Below, in pieces: positions 16,725 to 25,080 of a stretch of 64,000 bases of DNA. Under the pieces are notes generated by a model. The model worked only from the letters and a program-made list of their open reading frames with translations, was not told where the DNA came from and did no database searches. The position numbers and the translations under genes are program-made. Every line of letters starts with the position of its first letter. Within the stretch, counting starts at the first letter, position 1. Where the stretch lies: assembly GCF_000241265.1 (NCBI RefSeq), contig NZ_BAEE01000088.1:1-64000 (forward strand), read 5' to 3'. Source of the stretch: Gordonia araii NBRC 100433 (GTDB lineage Bacteria; Actinomycetota; Actinomycetes; Mycobacteriales; Mycobacteriaceae).

Positions 16725-17675
16725 TCAGTAGTAGTACGGAAAGTCGTCCCAGTTCGGGGGACGCTTCTCCAGGAAGGAATCGCGGCCCTCGACGGCTTCA
16801 TCGGTCATGTACGCCAACCTGGTCGCCTCGCCGGCGAACACCTGCTGGCCCATCAATCCGTCGTCGGTGAGGTTGAAGGCGAACTTCAGCATGCGCTGGG
16901 CCGTCGGCGATTTCGAGTTGATCGCCCGTGCCCACTCGATCGCCGTCGTCTCGAGCTCGGCGTGATCGGCGACCCGGTTCACCGCGCCCATCCGGTGCAT
17001 CGTCTCGGCGTCGTAGGCCTCGCCCAGGAAGAAGATCTCGCGGGCGAACTTCTGCCCGACCTGCTTGGCCAGGTAGGCGCTGCCGTAGCCGGCGTCGAAC
17101 GATCCGACGTCGGCATCGGTCTGTTTGAACCGTGCGTGCTCGCGCGAGGCCAACGTGAGGTCGCAGACGACGTGCAGCGAGTGCCCGCCGCCGGCGGCCC
17201 ACCCGTTGACGACGGCGATGACGACCTTGGGCATCGTGCGGATCAGGCGCTGCACCTCCAAGATGTGCAGCCGCCCGCCCTCGGCCTTGACGCGCGCCTC
17301 GTCAACGGTGTGGCGCCCGGCCGCGGTGACGTCGGAGTCGTGGCTCGTCGCGTACTGGTACCCCGACCGCCCCCGGATGCGCTGGTCGCCGCCGCTGCAG
17401 AACGCCCAGCCGCCGTCCTTGGGCGACGGTCCGTTACCGGTCAACAGGATCGTTCCCACGTCTGGCGTCCGGCGCGCGTGGTCGAGCGTGCGGTACAGCT
17501 CGTCGACCGTGTGCGGGCGGAACGCGTTGCGCACCTCCGGGCGGTCGAAGGCGATGCGCACGATCCCGTTGGCCCGGCCCTCGCCGACGTGACGGTGATA
17601 GGTGATATCGGTCAGGTCGTCGAAGCCGGGAACCGGCCGCCACGCGTCGGCGTCGAACGGGTTGGAGTCGCTCAT
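16725..17675 (-). CDS. menB: 1,4-dihydroxy-2-naphthoyl-CoA synthase
   Basis: 316 residues of the crotonase superfamily, catalysing ring closure of o-succinylbenzoyl-CoA. The oxyanion-hole motifs are FCSGGDQRIRGR (about 93-104) and NGWAAGGGHSLHVVCDLTLAS (about 153-173). FKQTDADVGSFDAGYGSAYLAKQVGQKFAREIFFLG is the MenB-specific active-site stretch with the catalytic Asp. The C-terminal swap helix ends RPPNWDDFPYYY, typical of MenB. Length matches M. tuberculosis Rv0548c (314). The promoter hexamer TAGGCT lies 6 nt before the ATG. It is divergent from the thioesterase. Confidence 0.96.
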   Translation of the reverse strand: MSDSNPFDADAWRPVPGFDDLTDITYHRHVGEGRANGIVRIAFDRPEVRNAFRPHTVDELYRTLDHARRTPDVGTILLTGNGPSPKDGGWAFCSGGDQRIRGRSGYQYATSHDSDVTAAGRHTVDEARVKAEGGRLHILEVQRLIRTMPKVVIAVVNGWAAGGGHSLHVVCDLTLASREHARFKQTDADVGSFDAGYGSAYLAKQVGQKFAREIFFLGEAYDAETMHRMGAVNRVADHAELETTAIEWARAINSKSPTAQRMLKFAFNLTDDGLMGQQVFAGEATRLAYMTDEAVEGRDSFLEKRPPNWDDFPYYY

Positions 17676-17681
17676 GGGCTC

Positions 17682-17687
17682 AGCCTA
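17682..17687 (-). promoter_or_regulatory. -10 hexamer TAGGCT for menB
   Basis: TAGGCT on the minus strand ends 6 nt before the menB ATG. Confidence 0.5.
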
Positions 17688-17721
17688 TCGGGGCCGCGAC
17701 GAGGCACCGAAGCGGTGGCGA

Positions 17722-17727
17722 TAACGT
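17722..17727 (+). promoter_or_regulatory. -10 hexamer TAACGT for the thioesterase
   Basis: TAACGT ends 6 nt before ATG 17734. The intervening GAGGAA could instead serve as a ribosome site. Confidence 0.4.
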
Positions 17728-17733
17728 GAGGAA

Positions 17734-18363
17734 ATGAGTGACTCGTCGCAAGAAGTCCCGCACGAAGGCGGATTCCGCGCCCAGCATGACATCTCCACCG
17801 AGCGCGGCGGACCGCACTACGCGGAGTTCAGCGAGCAGGTCCGGACGCTGATGGACACTGTTCGGTACGCGTGCCCGACCGACGAACTCGCGGTCGAGGC
17901 CATCGCGGTGCTCGAAGACCTCAACGCCAAACTCGCCGAACACGTCGTCGACGAGTGGACCAGCCCGGCGGGCACCCGCGTCGACCTGCCGTCGCGCGGC
18001 AACATCACCCTGCCGCCGTACGAGATCACCGAGGCCGGCCCCGACGGCGTGCGGGCGACCGTGTGGTTCCGGCCGTTTCACCTGGGGGGCAACGGAGTCG
18101 CCCACGGCGGGCAGGTCGCGGTCGCGTTCGACGATCTCGGCGGCATGGCGTCGGCGCTGGCGGTCAACGGCGTGTGCCGAACCGCGTACCTGAAGGTGAA
18201 CTACCGGTCGTTGACCCCGCTGAACACTTCGCTGCAGATGCGGACGTGGGTCGAAAAGCGCGACGGGCGCAAACTCTTCGTGTCCGGCACGCTGCACGAC
18301 GGCGACCGGCTGTGCGCCGATATCGAGTCGCTGTTCATCGAGCTCAAACCGGGTCAGCCCTAG
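17734..18363 (+). CDS. PaaI/4HBT-type hotdog thioesterase
   Basis: 209 residues. The hotdog domain is in the C-terminal two thirds. The key string is GGNGVAHGGQVAVAFDDLGGMASAL (about 118-142; HGG and the acidic FDD on the central helix), followed by AYLKVNYRSLTPLNTSLQMRTWVEKRDGRKLFVSGTLHDG strands. These are features of acyl-CoA thioesterases of the PaaI group. The N-terminal 70 residues are a helical extension. Location beside menB could mean a DHNA-CoA thioesterase role, which the men pathway needs. That is inference only; many actinobacterial paralogues act on fatty acyl-CoA. Confidence 0.8.
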   Translation: MSDSSQEVPHEGGFRAQHDISTERGGPHYAEFSEQVRTLMDTVRYACPTDELAVEAIAVLEDLNAKLAEHVVDEWTSPAGTRVDLPSRGNITLPPYEITEAGPDGVRATVWFRPFHLGGNGVAHGGQVAVAFDDLGGMASALAVNGVCRTAYLKVNYRSLTPLNTSLQMRTWVEKRDGRKLFVSGTLHDGDRLCADIESLFIELKPGQP

Positions 18364-18379
18364 CCCGCGCGCGGCGGTG

Positions 18380-19627
18380 TCAGCTGCCGGTCAGCTCCTC
18401 CACGCCGATCTTGAAGCCGGCACCGCGCAGCCGGTCGGCGAGCACATCGCCCATCGCGACGGCCGGCGTGAGCACCCCGGCCCGGTCGGGCAGCTTGTCG
18501 CGGTCGAGGGCGAGGGCCAGCGCCGACTCGCCCAGCATGACCGCCGTCGCCTTGTAGCCCGGGTCGCCCTTGGCGGCCATCTCACTGCGGTAGCGGCGCC
18601 CGCTGGACGTCGTGGTGAAGGTCTGCACGGTGAAATGGCCCTTGTCGCGGGCCTTCTCGCTCGGGCCCTGACCGGGCTTGGGCAGTACACGGTCGAGGAG
18701 CGCGCGGGTCGGCTTGAACGACATCGCGCCCAGTCCCGCACCGAGTCCGGCGGCGACCGTCGCCGAGGCGATTGTCGAGATCACCGGGAGCTTGCCGACC
18801 GCCATCGCCTCGCCGTAGCGGAAGTCGGGGCCGTAGTCGAGCAGCGAGTTGGAGCGGCGCACGATGCGGGTGTTGAAGGAACTCATGAAGAAGGGCGCCA
18901 GGGTGCCGCGCAGCGACGGGTCGATACTCGACGCCCGCACCAGTGCCGCGTCGCTCGGCTCGGAGCGCCGGTCGACGCGGACGAGTTCGCCGGGACCCGA
19001 CGACAGCGCTTGCGGGTTGAGCAGCAGATTCCGCGTCGAGCTGTCGCGCGCCTGCTCGGCGATGACCCGGACCGAATCGATCGTTCCGCCCGACGCGGCG
19101 CCGCGCATCGACGTCACGATCATCGTGGTGTTGCCCAGGGTGCCCGCGCCGTCGGCCTTGGCCCGCTCGTAGAGCAGGTAGGCGCCGAGGTCCGACGGCA
19201 CCGAGTCGAAGCCGCACGCGTGCACGATGCGCGCGCCGGTCGATGCCGCGGTCTCGCCGACCTTGTCGATGGAGTACCGGACGAAGGGGACCTCGCCGGT
19301 CAGGTCGACGTAGTCGGTCCCCGCGCTGGCCGCCGCCGTGACGAGGGGCTCGCCGTAGCGGAGGTAGGGGCCGACGGTGGTGCAGACGACCTGCGTGCGG
19401 GCGACCATCTCGTCGAGCGTCGACGGGCGTTCGGCATCGGCGACGATGAGCGGCCAGTCGGCGGCACGTGTGCCGAGACGTCCGCGGACGGCGGCCAGCT
19501 TCTCCTCGGAGCGCCCGGCCAACGCGATGCGGGTTCCTTCCGGAGCGGCCTCGGCCAGGTAGCGGGCGGTCAGCTCACCGACGAAACCGGTGGCACCGAA
19601 GACAACGACGTCGAATTCACGGCTCAT
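18380..19627 (-). CDS. Saccharopine-dehydrogenase-like / trans-acting enoyl reductase family protein
   Basis: 415 residues. The N-terminal Rossmann fold begins EFDVVVFGATGFVGELTARYLAE (about 3-25; GxTGxxG). The overall layout matches M. tuberculosis Rv2449c and Rv2953; the latter is the trans-acting enoyl reductase that works with PpsA-E polyketide synthases on phthiocerol lipids. VVCTTVGPYLRYGEPLVTAAASAGTDYVDLTGE is the conserved middle motif. Here there is no polyketide synthase nearby, so the partner and substrate are open. The start is set by ATG 19627 with TAGGCT 7 nt upstream. It is convergent with the thioesterase. Confidence 0.82.
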   Translation of the reverse strand: MSREFDVVVFGATGFVGELTARYLAEAAPEGTRIALAGRSEEKLAAVRGRLGTRAADWPLIVADAERPSTLDEMVARTQVVCTTVGPYLRYGEPLVTAAASAGTDYVDLTGEVPFVRYSIDKVGETAASTGARIVHACGFDSVPSDLGAYLLYERAKADGAGTLGNTTMIVTSMRGAASGGTIDSVRVIAEQARDSSTRNLLLNPQALSSGPGELVRVDRRSEPSDAALVRASSIDPSLRGTLAPFFMSSFNTRIVRRSNSLLDYGPDFRYGEAMAVGKLPVISTIASATVAAGLGAGLGAMSFKPTRALLDRVLPKPGQGPSEKARDKGHFTVQTFTTTSSGRRYRSEMAAKGDPGYKATAVMLGESALALALDRDKLPDRAGVLTPAVAMGDVLADRLRGAGFKIGVEELTGS

Positions 19628-19634
19628 GGCCGTC

Positions 19635-19640
19635 AGCCTA
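19635..19640 (-). promoter_or_regulatory. -10 hexamer TAGGCT for the enoyl-reductase-like gene
   Basis: TAGGCT on the minus strand precedes ATG 19627 by 7 nt. Confidence 0.45.
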
Positions 19641-19748
19641 TCTGTCGCACAGAGGGGTCGCGTCCTACCCAGGGCGGAGTCCGCGGACCCTTCGTCATTA
19701 CCTCGGACGTAATCGACATCGTTCTCCGGCCGGCGCACGCTGAGTGGC

Positions 19749-20150
19749 ATGACTACAACACAGCGCACACCGGTTCACTCCATCACCTCCGCCATCACCC
19801 TTCGCTCGGTACTCGGCGCCGACGCCGCCGTCTCGGGCATCAACGGGATCGTCTACGTCGCCGCAGCCGCGGTCCTCGACTCGGTCCTGGGCGTCTCGGC
19901 GGCACTGCTCGTCGGGCTCGGGATCTTCCTCGTCGTCTGGGCCGCGGCGCTGGCCTACGCCGCGACCCGTGAGACCATCGCGCCGATGGCCGTCCGCGAG
20001 ATCGCCGCGATCAACCTGGCGTGGGTCGCCGGTTCGATCGCCGCGTTGTTCCTGCTCGACCTCACCGTGATCGGTGTCGTCTGGTGCATCGCGCAGGCGA
20101 TCGTCGTCACCGCGTTCGCCGTCCTGGCGCTGCGGATGGTCGGCGAATAG
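19749..20150 (+). CDS. Four-helix integral membrane protein
   Basis: 133 residues. Four hydrophobic segments are visible at about 20-42, 48-70, 85-105 and 108-130, with short charged loops (ATRETIAPMAVREIAAIN). There is no recognisable catalytic or transport motif. Layout resembles small actinobacterial SPW/DoxX-size membrane proteins of unknown function. It lies between the enoyl-reductase-like gene (divergent) and a methyltransferase gene (convergent, 12 bp away), so it is transcribed alone. Confidence 0.65.
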   Translation: MTTTQRTPVHSITSAITLRSVLGADAAVSGINGIVYVAAAAVLDSVLGVSAALLVGLGIFLVVWAAALAYAATRETIAPMAVREIAAINLAWVAGSIAALFLLDLTVIGVVWCIAQAIVVTAFAVLALRMVGE

Positions 20151-20162
20151 CCCGTTGTTCCG

Positions 20163-20783
20163 TCAGGCCGTCGCCCTGGCCACTCCGATCGACAAGGCGC
20201 CGAAGGTCTTCGGCGTCTTCGTCGCGTAGTACTGCTCGAGTTCCACGGGCGCCCACCCGCCGTCGGCGAGAAGCGTCGGAATGTCGCGGGTGAGGTGGCA
20301 GCCGCCGCCGAGGCGCTTCTGCACCGGTTCGAGGCGTCGCTGCCAGCGCCGCACCTTCTCGTCGGGGGCGCTGCCGTGTTCCAGGAAGTACAGCCGGCCG
20401 CCGGGTTTGACGACGCGGCGCAGCTCGGCGAGCGCGGCGGGCAGGTCGGGGATCGTGCACATCGTGTAGGTCGAGAGGGCGGCGTCGAAAGTGTCGTCGT
20501 CGAACGGCAGGCGCTGCCCGTCGAGGCCGCCGCGCGTGATCGGCACGGTGCTCGCGGCGACGGCGTCGGCCGCCATCGCCCACGCGGTATCCGACGGTTC
20601 GATCGCGGTCACCGACGTCACCTCGTCGGGGTAGCAGCCGACGTTGGAGCCCGAACCGAATCCGATCTCGACGACCTCGCCGCGCAAGCCGACGGTGGCT
20701 TTGCGCCGGATCTTGCGCATCGCCGGCATCCCGCAGGTGAGCGCGACGACATGCGGCAGGATGCGGTCCTCGTAGAAGCCCAT
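20163..20783 (-). CDS. Class I SAM-dependent methyltransferase
   Basis: 206 residues. Motif I is VVEIGFGSGSNVGCYP (about 37-52), the acidic post-I residue is in VTAIEPSD, the motif II region is FDAALSTYTMCTIPDL (about 95-110), and motif III is LRRVVKPGGRLYFLEHG (about 119-135). The KPGGRLYFLEHG and HLTRDIPTLLADGGW stretches resemble the UbiE/METTL7-like small methyltransferases. The substrate cannot be told. It sits just upstream of menD and divergent from it, so a quinone-related role is possible but unproven. ATG 20783 follows CACAAT by 6 nt. Confidence 0.82.
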   Translation of the reverse strand: MGFYEDRILPHVVALTCGMPAMRKIRRKATVGLRGEVVEIGFGSGSNVGCYPDEVTSVTAIEPSDTAWAMAADAVAASTVPITRGGLDGQRLPFDDDTFDAALSTYTMCTIPDLPAALAELRRVVKPGGRLYFLEHGSAPDEKVRRWQRRLEPVQKRLGGGCHLTRDIPTLLADGGWAPVELEQYYATKTPKTFGALSIGVARATA

Positions 20784-20789
20784 GGCTCG

Positions 20790-20795
20790 ATTGTG
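20790..20795 (-). promoter_or_regulatory. -10 hexamer CACAAT for the methyltransferase
   Basis: CACAAT on the minus strand ends 6 nt before ATG 20783. Confidence 0.35.
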
Positions 20796-20903
20796 ACCGC
20801 GTCGACGGCCGCGAACCCAGCAGTTCGGGACATTCCCGATGGCTTTCCCGGTGTCGCGTCTGTCCCGGATGGTCGGGTTTGCGGGGTCTTCGCGACGCCG
20901 TGA

Positions 20904-20909
20904 CAGACT
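20904..20909 (+). promoter_or_regulatory. -10 hexamer CAGACT for menD
   Basis: CAGACT ends 7 nt before ATG 20917. Confidence 0.4.
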
Positions 20910-20916
20910 GGATCCC

Positions 20917-22563
20917 ATGCCGATCAATCCGTCGACGTTGCAGGGCCGGGTCATCGTCGACGAGATGATCCGCGGCGGCGTGACCGACGCGGTGCTCTGC
21001 CCCGGGTCCCGCAACGCGCCACTGGCCTTCGCGCTGCACGCCGCCGATGCCGCCGGCCGGCTGCGGCTGCACGTGCGGATCGACGAACGGTCCGCCGGAT
21101 ACCTGGCACTCGGACTCGCCGTCGCGTCGAAGCGCCCGGTTCCCATCGTCTTGACCAGCGGGACGGCCGTCGCGAACGTCAGCCCGGCGGTGTTCGAGGC
21201 GAACTACGCCCGCGTGCCGCTCGTCGTGGTCAGCGCCAACCGGCCCTACGAGCTGCTCGGGTCCGGCGCCAACCAGACCGTCGAACAGTTCGGCCTCTTC
21301 GGCACCCAGGTGCGCGCGGCCATCAGCATCGGCCTCGCCGAGGACGGGGTCGACACCAACAGCCAATGGCGGTCGGCGGTCGGGCGCGTGCTCGCCGCGG
21401 CCCGCGGAGCGCGCACGGGCAACGCCGGGCCGGTCCAATTCGACATTCCGCTGCGCGAGCCGCTGGTGCCCGACCCGGCGGGAGCCGCCGACGGCGACCT
21501 GGCCGGCTTCGTCGGCCGCGCCGACGGCCAGCCGTGGACGCAGGCGCCGGCCGGCCGCCTCGACATCCCGGTGCCGATCGACCTGAGTCTCGACACCGTC
21601 GTCGTCGCCGGGCACGGTGCGGGCGCCAATCCGGAACTCGCCGGCCTGCCGACGGTCGCCGAGCCCACCGCGCCGCTTCCGGCCAACCCGCTGCACCCGC
21701 TTGCCCTGGGCGGAATCAAGCCGCAACAGGCCATCATCTGCGGCCGCCCGACCCTGCACCGAGGCGTGGCCCGCCTGCTGGCCGACCCCGACGTCCGAGT
21801 CCACGCGATCACGACCGGCCCGCGCTGGCCCGACGTCTCGGGCAACGTCTACTCGACCGGAACCCGCGCCGAACCCGCCGGTGCACCCCGTGAGGCCTGG
21901 CTGCAGGAGTGCGCGGCCGAGCACCGTCGCGCGGTGGAGGCCGTCGCCGACGTCCTCGCCACCGCTCCCCGGACCAGCGGTTTGCATGTCGCCGCGCAGG
22001 TGGCCGGCGCACTCGGGCCCGGGCGTCAGCTCTTCCTCGGCGCGTCCAACCCGATCCGCGACGTGGCGCTGGCGGGAACGCTGGTCGACGGCGTACGGGT
22101 CCTGTCGAACCGCGGTGTCGCCGGCATCGACGGCACGAACTCGACGGCCGTCGGCGCCGCCCTCGCCGGCGGACCAACGGTCGCGCTGCTAGGCGACCTC
22201 ACCTTCATCCACGACATCACCGGGCTCATCATCGGGCCCGACGAGCCGCGCCCCGACGACCTGCGCATCGTCGTCGCCAACGACGACGGCGGAGGCATCT
22301 TCGGGTTGCTCGAACAGGGCGACCCCCGCTTCCAGGGCGACGCCTACGCCGGCGCGTACGAGCGGATCTTCGGAACGCCGCACCGCACCGATCTGGCGCA
22401 ACTGTGCGCCGGGGTGCGTGTGGCCCACCGCCGGGTGGCTCTCGACGACGTGACCGAAGCGCTCGGCGGCCCGCCGGCCGGATTGCAGGTGCTCGAGGTG
22501 GCGACCGATCGTCGGGGCCTGCGCCACGTCCATGCCGAGATCGCCGCACGACTGAGCCGGTAG
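20917..22563 (+). CDS. menD: SEPHCHC synthase (thiamine-diphosphate dependent)
   Basis: 548 residues. MenD joins isochorismate with the succinyl-semialdehyde-ThDP unit from 2-oxoglutarate, the first committed step. [13 protein letters not shown] (about 28-40) is the MenD-specific isochorismate motif, and the catalytic-Glu region is [17 protein letters not shown] (about 51-67). The ThDP-binding motif [12 protein letters not shown]...[12 protein letters not shown] is at about 426-455, the last part being the cofactor motif. Length agrees with M. tuberculosis Rv0555 (554). ATG 20917 starts at the family N-terminus. The DUF3592 gene follows after 9 bp, the same order as Rv0555-Rv0556. Confidence 0.96.
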   Translation: MPINPSTLQGRVIVDEMIRGGVTDAVLCPGSRNAPLAFALHAADAAGRLRLHVRIDERSAGYLALGLAVASKRPVPIVLTSGTAVANVSPAVFEANYARVPLVVVSANRPYELLGSGANQTVEQFGLFGTQVRAAISIGLAEDGVDTNSQWRSAVGRVLAAARGARTGNAGPVQFDIPLREPLVPDPAGAADGDLAGFVGRADGQPWTQAPAGRLDIPVPIDLSLDTVVVAGHGAGANPELAGLPTVAEPTAPLPANPLHPLALGGIKPQQAIICGRPTLHRGVARLLADPDVRVHAITTGPRWPDVSGNVYSTGTRAEPAGAPREAWLQECAAEHRRAVEAVADVLATAPRTSGLHVAAQVAGALGPGRQLFLGASNPIRDVALAGTLVDGVRVLSNRGVAGIDGTNSTAVGAALAGGPTVALLGDLTFIHDITGLIIGPDEPRPDDLRIVVANDDGGGIFGLLEQGDPRFQGDAYAGAYERIFGTPHRTDLAQLCAGVRVAHRRVALDDVTEALGGPPAGLQVLEVATDRRGLRHVHAEIAARLSR

Positions 22564-22572
22564 CCTGAGCCC

Positions 22573-23028
22573 ATGAGTCTCACCGCCCAGCGCATCGTGC
22601 AGATCGCGCTGCTCGTGGTCGCGACGATTCTCACGGTCATGGCGCTGTTCCTGTTCATGGGATGCGTCAAGAACGATCGGCAGATCAACGCGAACAAGGC
22701 GACGGCGGTCGCCGAGGTGTCGTCGGCGGACCGGCTCCACGCTGCCGTGGGTTTCTTCACCCCCGACGGCAAGTTCCACAGTCCGAGGCTGGGTCTGCTC
22801 TACCCGACGGAGTTGTCGGTCGGGGAGCGGATCTCGGTGGATTACGACGCGTCGAATCCCGACGGCCTGGCGCGCCCGACCGGCCGCAGCGCCGTACTGG
22901 CGGTCATCCCGACCATGTCGATGGTGCTCGCCGTCTGGGCCGTCGTCGGAGCGATGATGCTCCTGATCGCCGAGCTGGGTCGTCGGACCCGCACGATCGA
23001 GGACGAAAGCGCTTCTGCGCCAGCGTGA
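22573..23028 (+). CDS. DUF3592 membrane protein (Rv0556-like)
   Basis: 151 residues. Helix 1 (about 9-31) ends in FLFMGC and helix 2 lies at about 106-130. The extracytoplasmic middle (FFTPDGKFHSPRLGLLYPTELSVGERISVDYDASNPDGLARP) is the small beta domain of DUF3592, with the typical VDYDASNPDGLARPTGRS ending. It follows menD closely and precedes mgtA exactly as in M. tuberculosis. Function unknown. Conserved linkage suggests an envelope or quinone-related role, but only as inference. Confidence 0.82.
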   Translation: MSLTAQRIVQIALLVVATILTVMALFLFMGCVKNDRQINANKATAVAEVSSADRLHAAVGFFTPDGKFHSPRLGLLYPTELSVGERISVDYDASNPDGLARPTGRSAVLAVIPTMSMVLAVWAVVGAMMLLIAELGRRTRTIEDESASAPA

Positions 23029-23055
23029 ATTGCGTTTCTGCGCCAGTGTGAATTG
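23012..23055 (+). repeat. Two-copy 21-bp direct repeat at a gene end
   Basis: CTTCTGCGCCAG-C-GTGAATTG at 23012-23032 recurs as TTTCTGCGCCAG-T-GTGAATTG at 23035-23055, a 23-bp offset. The first copy contains the stop codon of the DUF3592 gene; the second lies downstream. It is unlike the GTGCCCA arrays in sequence. Confidence 0.7.
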
Positions 23056-23109
23056 GCCGCGCGTTCACCGGGATTTCGCGTGGGCACCACCGGCGCGCCG
23101 CCGTCGCTG

Positions 23110-23125
23110 ATGACACTGGTGTCAT
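23110..23125 (+). promoter_or_regulatory. Palindrome overlapping the mgtA start, with GACACT -10 candidate
   Basis: ATGACAC (23110-23116), TG, GTGTCAT (23119-23125) is a perfect inverted repeat ending inside the ATG of mgtA (23124). GACACT at 23112-23117 is 6 nt before that ATG. This may be an operator, or chance. Confidence 0.35.
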
Positions 23126-24299
23126 GCGAGTCGCCATCGTTGCCGAGAGCTTTCTGCCGCAGATCAACGGCGTGACCAACTCGGTGCTGCGCGTCGTGGA
23201 GCACCTGGAGGACCACGGACACGAAGCGCTGATCGTCGCGCCGGACACGCCGCGCGGTCAGGAGTCGGGCCCCTGCGTCGTCGGCGATCGAACGCCCGTG
23301 CGTCACGTCCCGGCCGTCATGGTGCCCGGCGTGCCGTCGCTGCCGGTCGGAGTGCCGACGCTCACCGTCTACCGGGCGCTGCGCGACTTCCAGCCCGACA
23401 TCGTGCATCTGGCATCGCCGTTCGTCCTCGGCGGCGCGGGCGCCTATGCCGCTCACCGCCTGCACCTGCCGACGGTCGCGGTCTTCCAGACCGACGTGGC
23501 CGGCTTCGCCGCCAGCTATCGGGTCGACTTCGCGTCGCGCGCCGCCTGGCGCTATCTGCGAAAGCTGCACTCGGCCTGCGACCGGACGCTGGCGCCGTCG
23601 AGTTCCAGCGCCGGCGATCTGCGCGCGAACGGCGTTCCCCGCGTCCACCGGTGGGGGCGCGGAGTCGACCTGGGGCAGTTCGGCCCCGAGCACGCCGATG
23701 CCGACCTGATCGCCGGCTGGTCGGGGGCGAGCCACGACGACGACCGCGAGCGGCGGCTCATCGTCGGCTTCGTCGGGCGACTGGCGCCGGAGAAGGACGT
23801 CCACAAGCTGGCCCCGCTCGCCGACGATCCGACCGTCCAGCTCGTCATCGTCGGCGACGGACCGCAGCGCGAGAAGCTGCACGAGCAGCTGCCCGGTGCG
23901 ATCTTCACCGGTGCGTTGCACGGTGCCGAGCTTGCGCGCGCCTACGCCAGTTTCGACGTGTTCGTCCACGCCGGGCGTCACGAGACCTTCTGCCAGACCG
24001 TGCAGGAGGCCATGGCGAGCGGAGTGCCGGTCATCGGTCCCGACGCCGGTGGTCCCCGCGACCTCGTCGGCCATTGCCGGACCGGATTCCTCCTCGACCC
24101 GGATCATTTCGAGGAGAAGCTGCCCGGCGCCGTCGATGCGTTGCGCGATCCGGCGATCCGGTCCAGGTTCGGCGGTTCGGCGCTGGCGTGGGTGCGTTCG
24201 CGCACGTGGCCGGCGGTGTGCGAGGAACTGTTCGGCCACTATCGCGACGTGCTCGCCGAACGCGCGGGCACCAGTGTGGACCGGCGGTTAGCCAGCTAA
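23124..24299 (+). CDS. mgtA: GT4-family alpha-mannosyltransferase MgtA
   Basis: 391 residues of the GT-B fold. The N-terminus [26 protein letters not shown] (about 3-28) and C-terminal [30 protein letters not shown] (about 287-316, E-x7-E motif) place it in GT4 next to M. tuberculosis Rv0557 (MgtA). MgtA uses GDP-mannose on a glucuronosyl-diacylglycerol acceptor and feeds lipomannan-like lipid synthesis in corynebacteria. Gene order menD-DUF3592-mgtA-menG supports orthology. PimB-type mannosyltransferase is an alternative. It acts on the cytoplasmic membrane face. Confidence 0.87.
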   Translation: MRVAIVAESFLPQINGVTNSVLRVVEHLEDHGHEALIVAPDTPRGQESGPCVVGDRTPVRHVPAVMVPGVPSLPVGVPTLTVYRALRDFQPDIVHLASPFVLGGAGAYAAHRLHLPTVAVFQTDVAGFAASYRVDFASRAAWRYLRKLHSACDRTLAPSSSSAGDLRANGVPRVHRWGRGVDLGQFGPEHADADLIAGWSGASHDDDRERRLIVGFVGRLAPEKDVHKLAPLADDPTVQLVIVGDGPQREKLHEQLPGAIFTGALHGAELARAYASFDVFVHAGRHETFCQTVQEAMASGVPVIGPDAGGPRDLVGHCRTGFLLDPDHFEEKLPGAVDALRDPAIRSRFGGSALAWVRSRTWPAVCEELFGHYRDVLAERAGTSVDRRLAS

Positions 24300-24355
24300 C
24301 CGGAATCCGGCACCGTCGCCGACTGCCCGCGGGTTGTCGCCGCCGCGGCGCGGGC

Positions 24356-24361
24356 TACCGT
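24356..24361 (+). promoter_or_regulatory. -10 hexamer TACCGT for menG
   Basis: TACCGT ends 6 nt before ATG 24368. Confidence 0.45.
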
Positions 24362-24367
24362 TTCCCT

Positions 24368-25057
24368 ATGAGCGACGACCGTGCCGATCTCACGAAACGT
24401 CCCGACGAAGTGGCCTCGATGTTCGACGGGGTGGCCAAGCGCTACGACCTGACGAACACGATCCTGTCTTTCGGCCAGGACCGGCGGTGGCGGGCCGCGA
24501 CGCGCCGGGCGCTGGGCCTGCGCCGGGGCGAAGTCGCTCTCGACCTCGCCGCCGGGACCGCGGTGTCCACGGTGGAACTCGGCAAGTCGGGAGCCGTGGT
24601 GATCGCCGCGGACTTCTCGCTCGGCATGCTCAAGGCGGGCGCGCAGCGCGATGTGCCCAAGGTGGCCGCCGACGCGCTGGCGCTGCCGTTCGACGATGAC
24701 TCCTTCGACGCCGCCACCATCTCCTTCGGCCTGCGTAACGTCAACGACGTCGGCCTGGCGCTTCGAGAGCTGCGACGGGTCCTGCGGCCGGGCGGCCGCA
24801 TGGTGATCTGCGAGTTCTCGACGCCCACCTGGGGTCCGTTCCGCACGGTGTACATGGAGTACCTGATGCGGGCGCTTCCCGAGGTCGCCACGCGCGTCGC
24901 CAGCAACCCCGCCGCCTACGTGTACCTCGCCGAGTCCATCCGCGATTGGCCCGATCAGGCGGGCCTGGCGGCGATGATCGCCGACGCCGGATTCCGGGGC
25001 GTGCACTGGCACAACCTCTCCGGCGGGATTGCCGCCCTGCACAGCGGCATCAAATAG
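24368..25057 (+). CDS. menG: Demethylmenaquinone methyltransferase
   Basis: 229 residues of the UbiE/COQ5 family, which methylates the ring of demethylmenaquinone with SAM. Family signatures are present: [28 protein letters not shown] (about 14-41), motif [19 protein letters not shown] (about 59-76), and [30 protein letters not shown] (about 125-154), which is the UbiE signature pattern. The C-terminus [16 protein letters not shown] is typical of actinobacterial MenG (Rv0558, sometimes called menH). The normal Y/F-D-x-x-N-x-x-x-S start motif is intact. The YibE/F gene follows after 23 bp. Confidence 0.95.
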   Translation: MSDDRADLTKRPDEVASMFDGVAKRYDLTNTILSFGQDRRWRAATRRALGLRRGEVALDLAAGTAVSTVELGKSGAVVIAADFSLGMLKAGAQRDVPKVAADALALPFDDDSFDAATISFGLRNVNDVGLALRELRRVLRPGGRMVICEFSTPTWGPFRTVYMEYLMRALPEVATRVASNPAAYVYLAESIRDWPDQAGLAAMIADAGFRGVHWHNLSGGIAALHSGIK

Positions 25058-25067
25058 CGGGACCAAG

Positions 25068-25073
25068 TAGCGT
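25068..25073 (+). promoter_or_regulatory. -10 hexamer TAGCGT for the YibE/F gene
   Basis: TAGCGT ends 7 nt before GTG 25081. Confidence 0.45.
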
Positions 25074-25080
25074 TGCCGTC

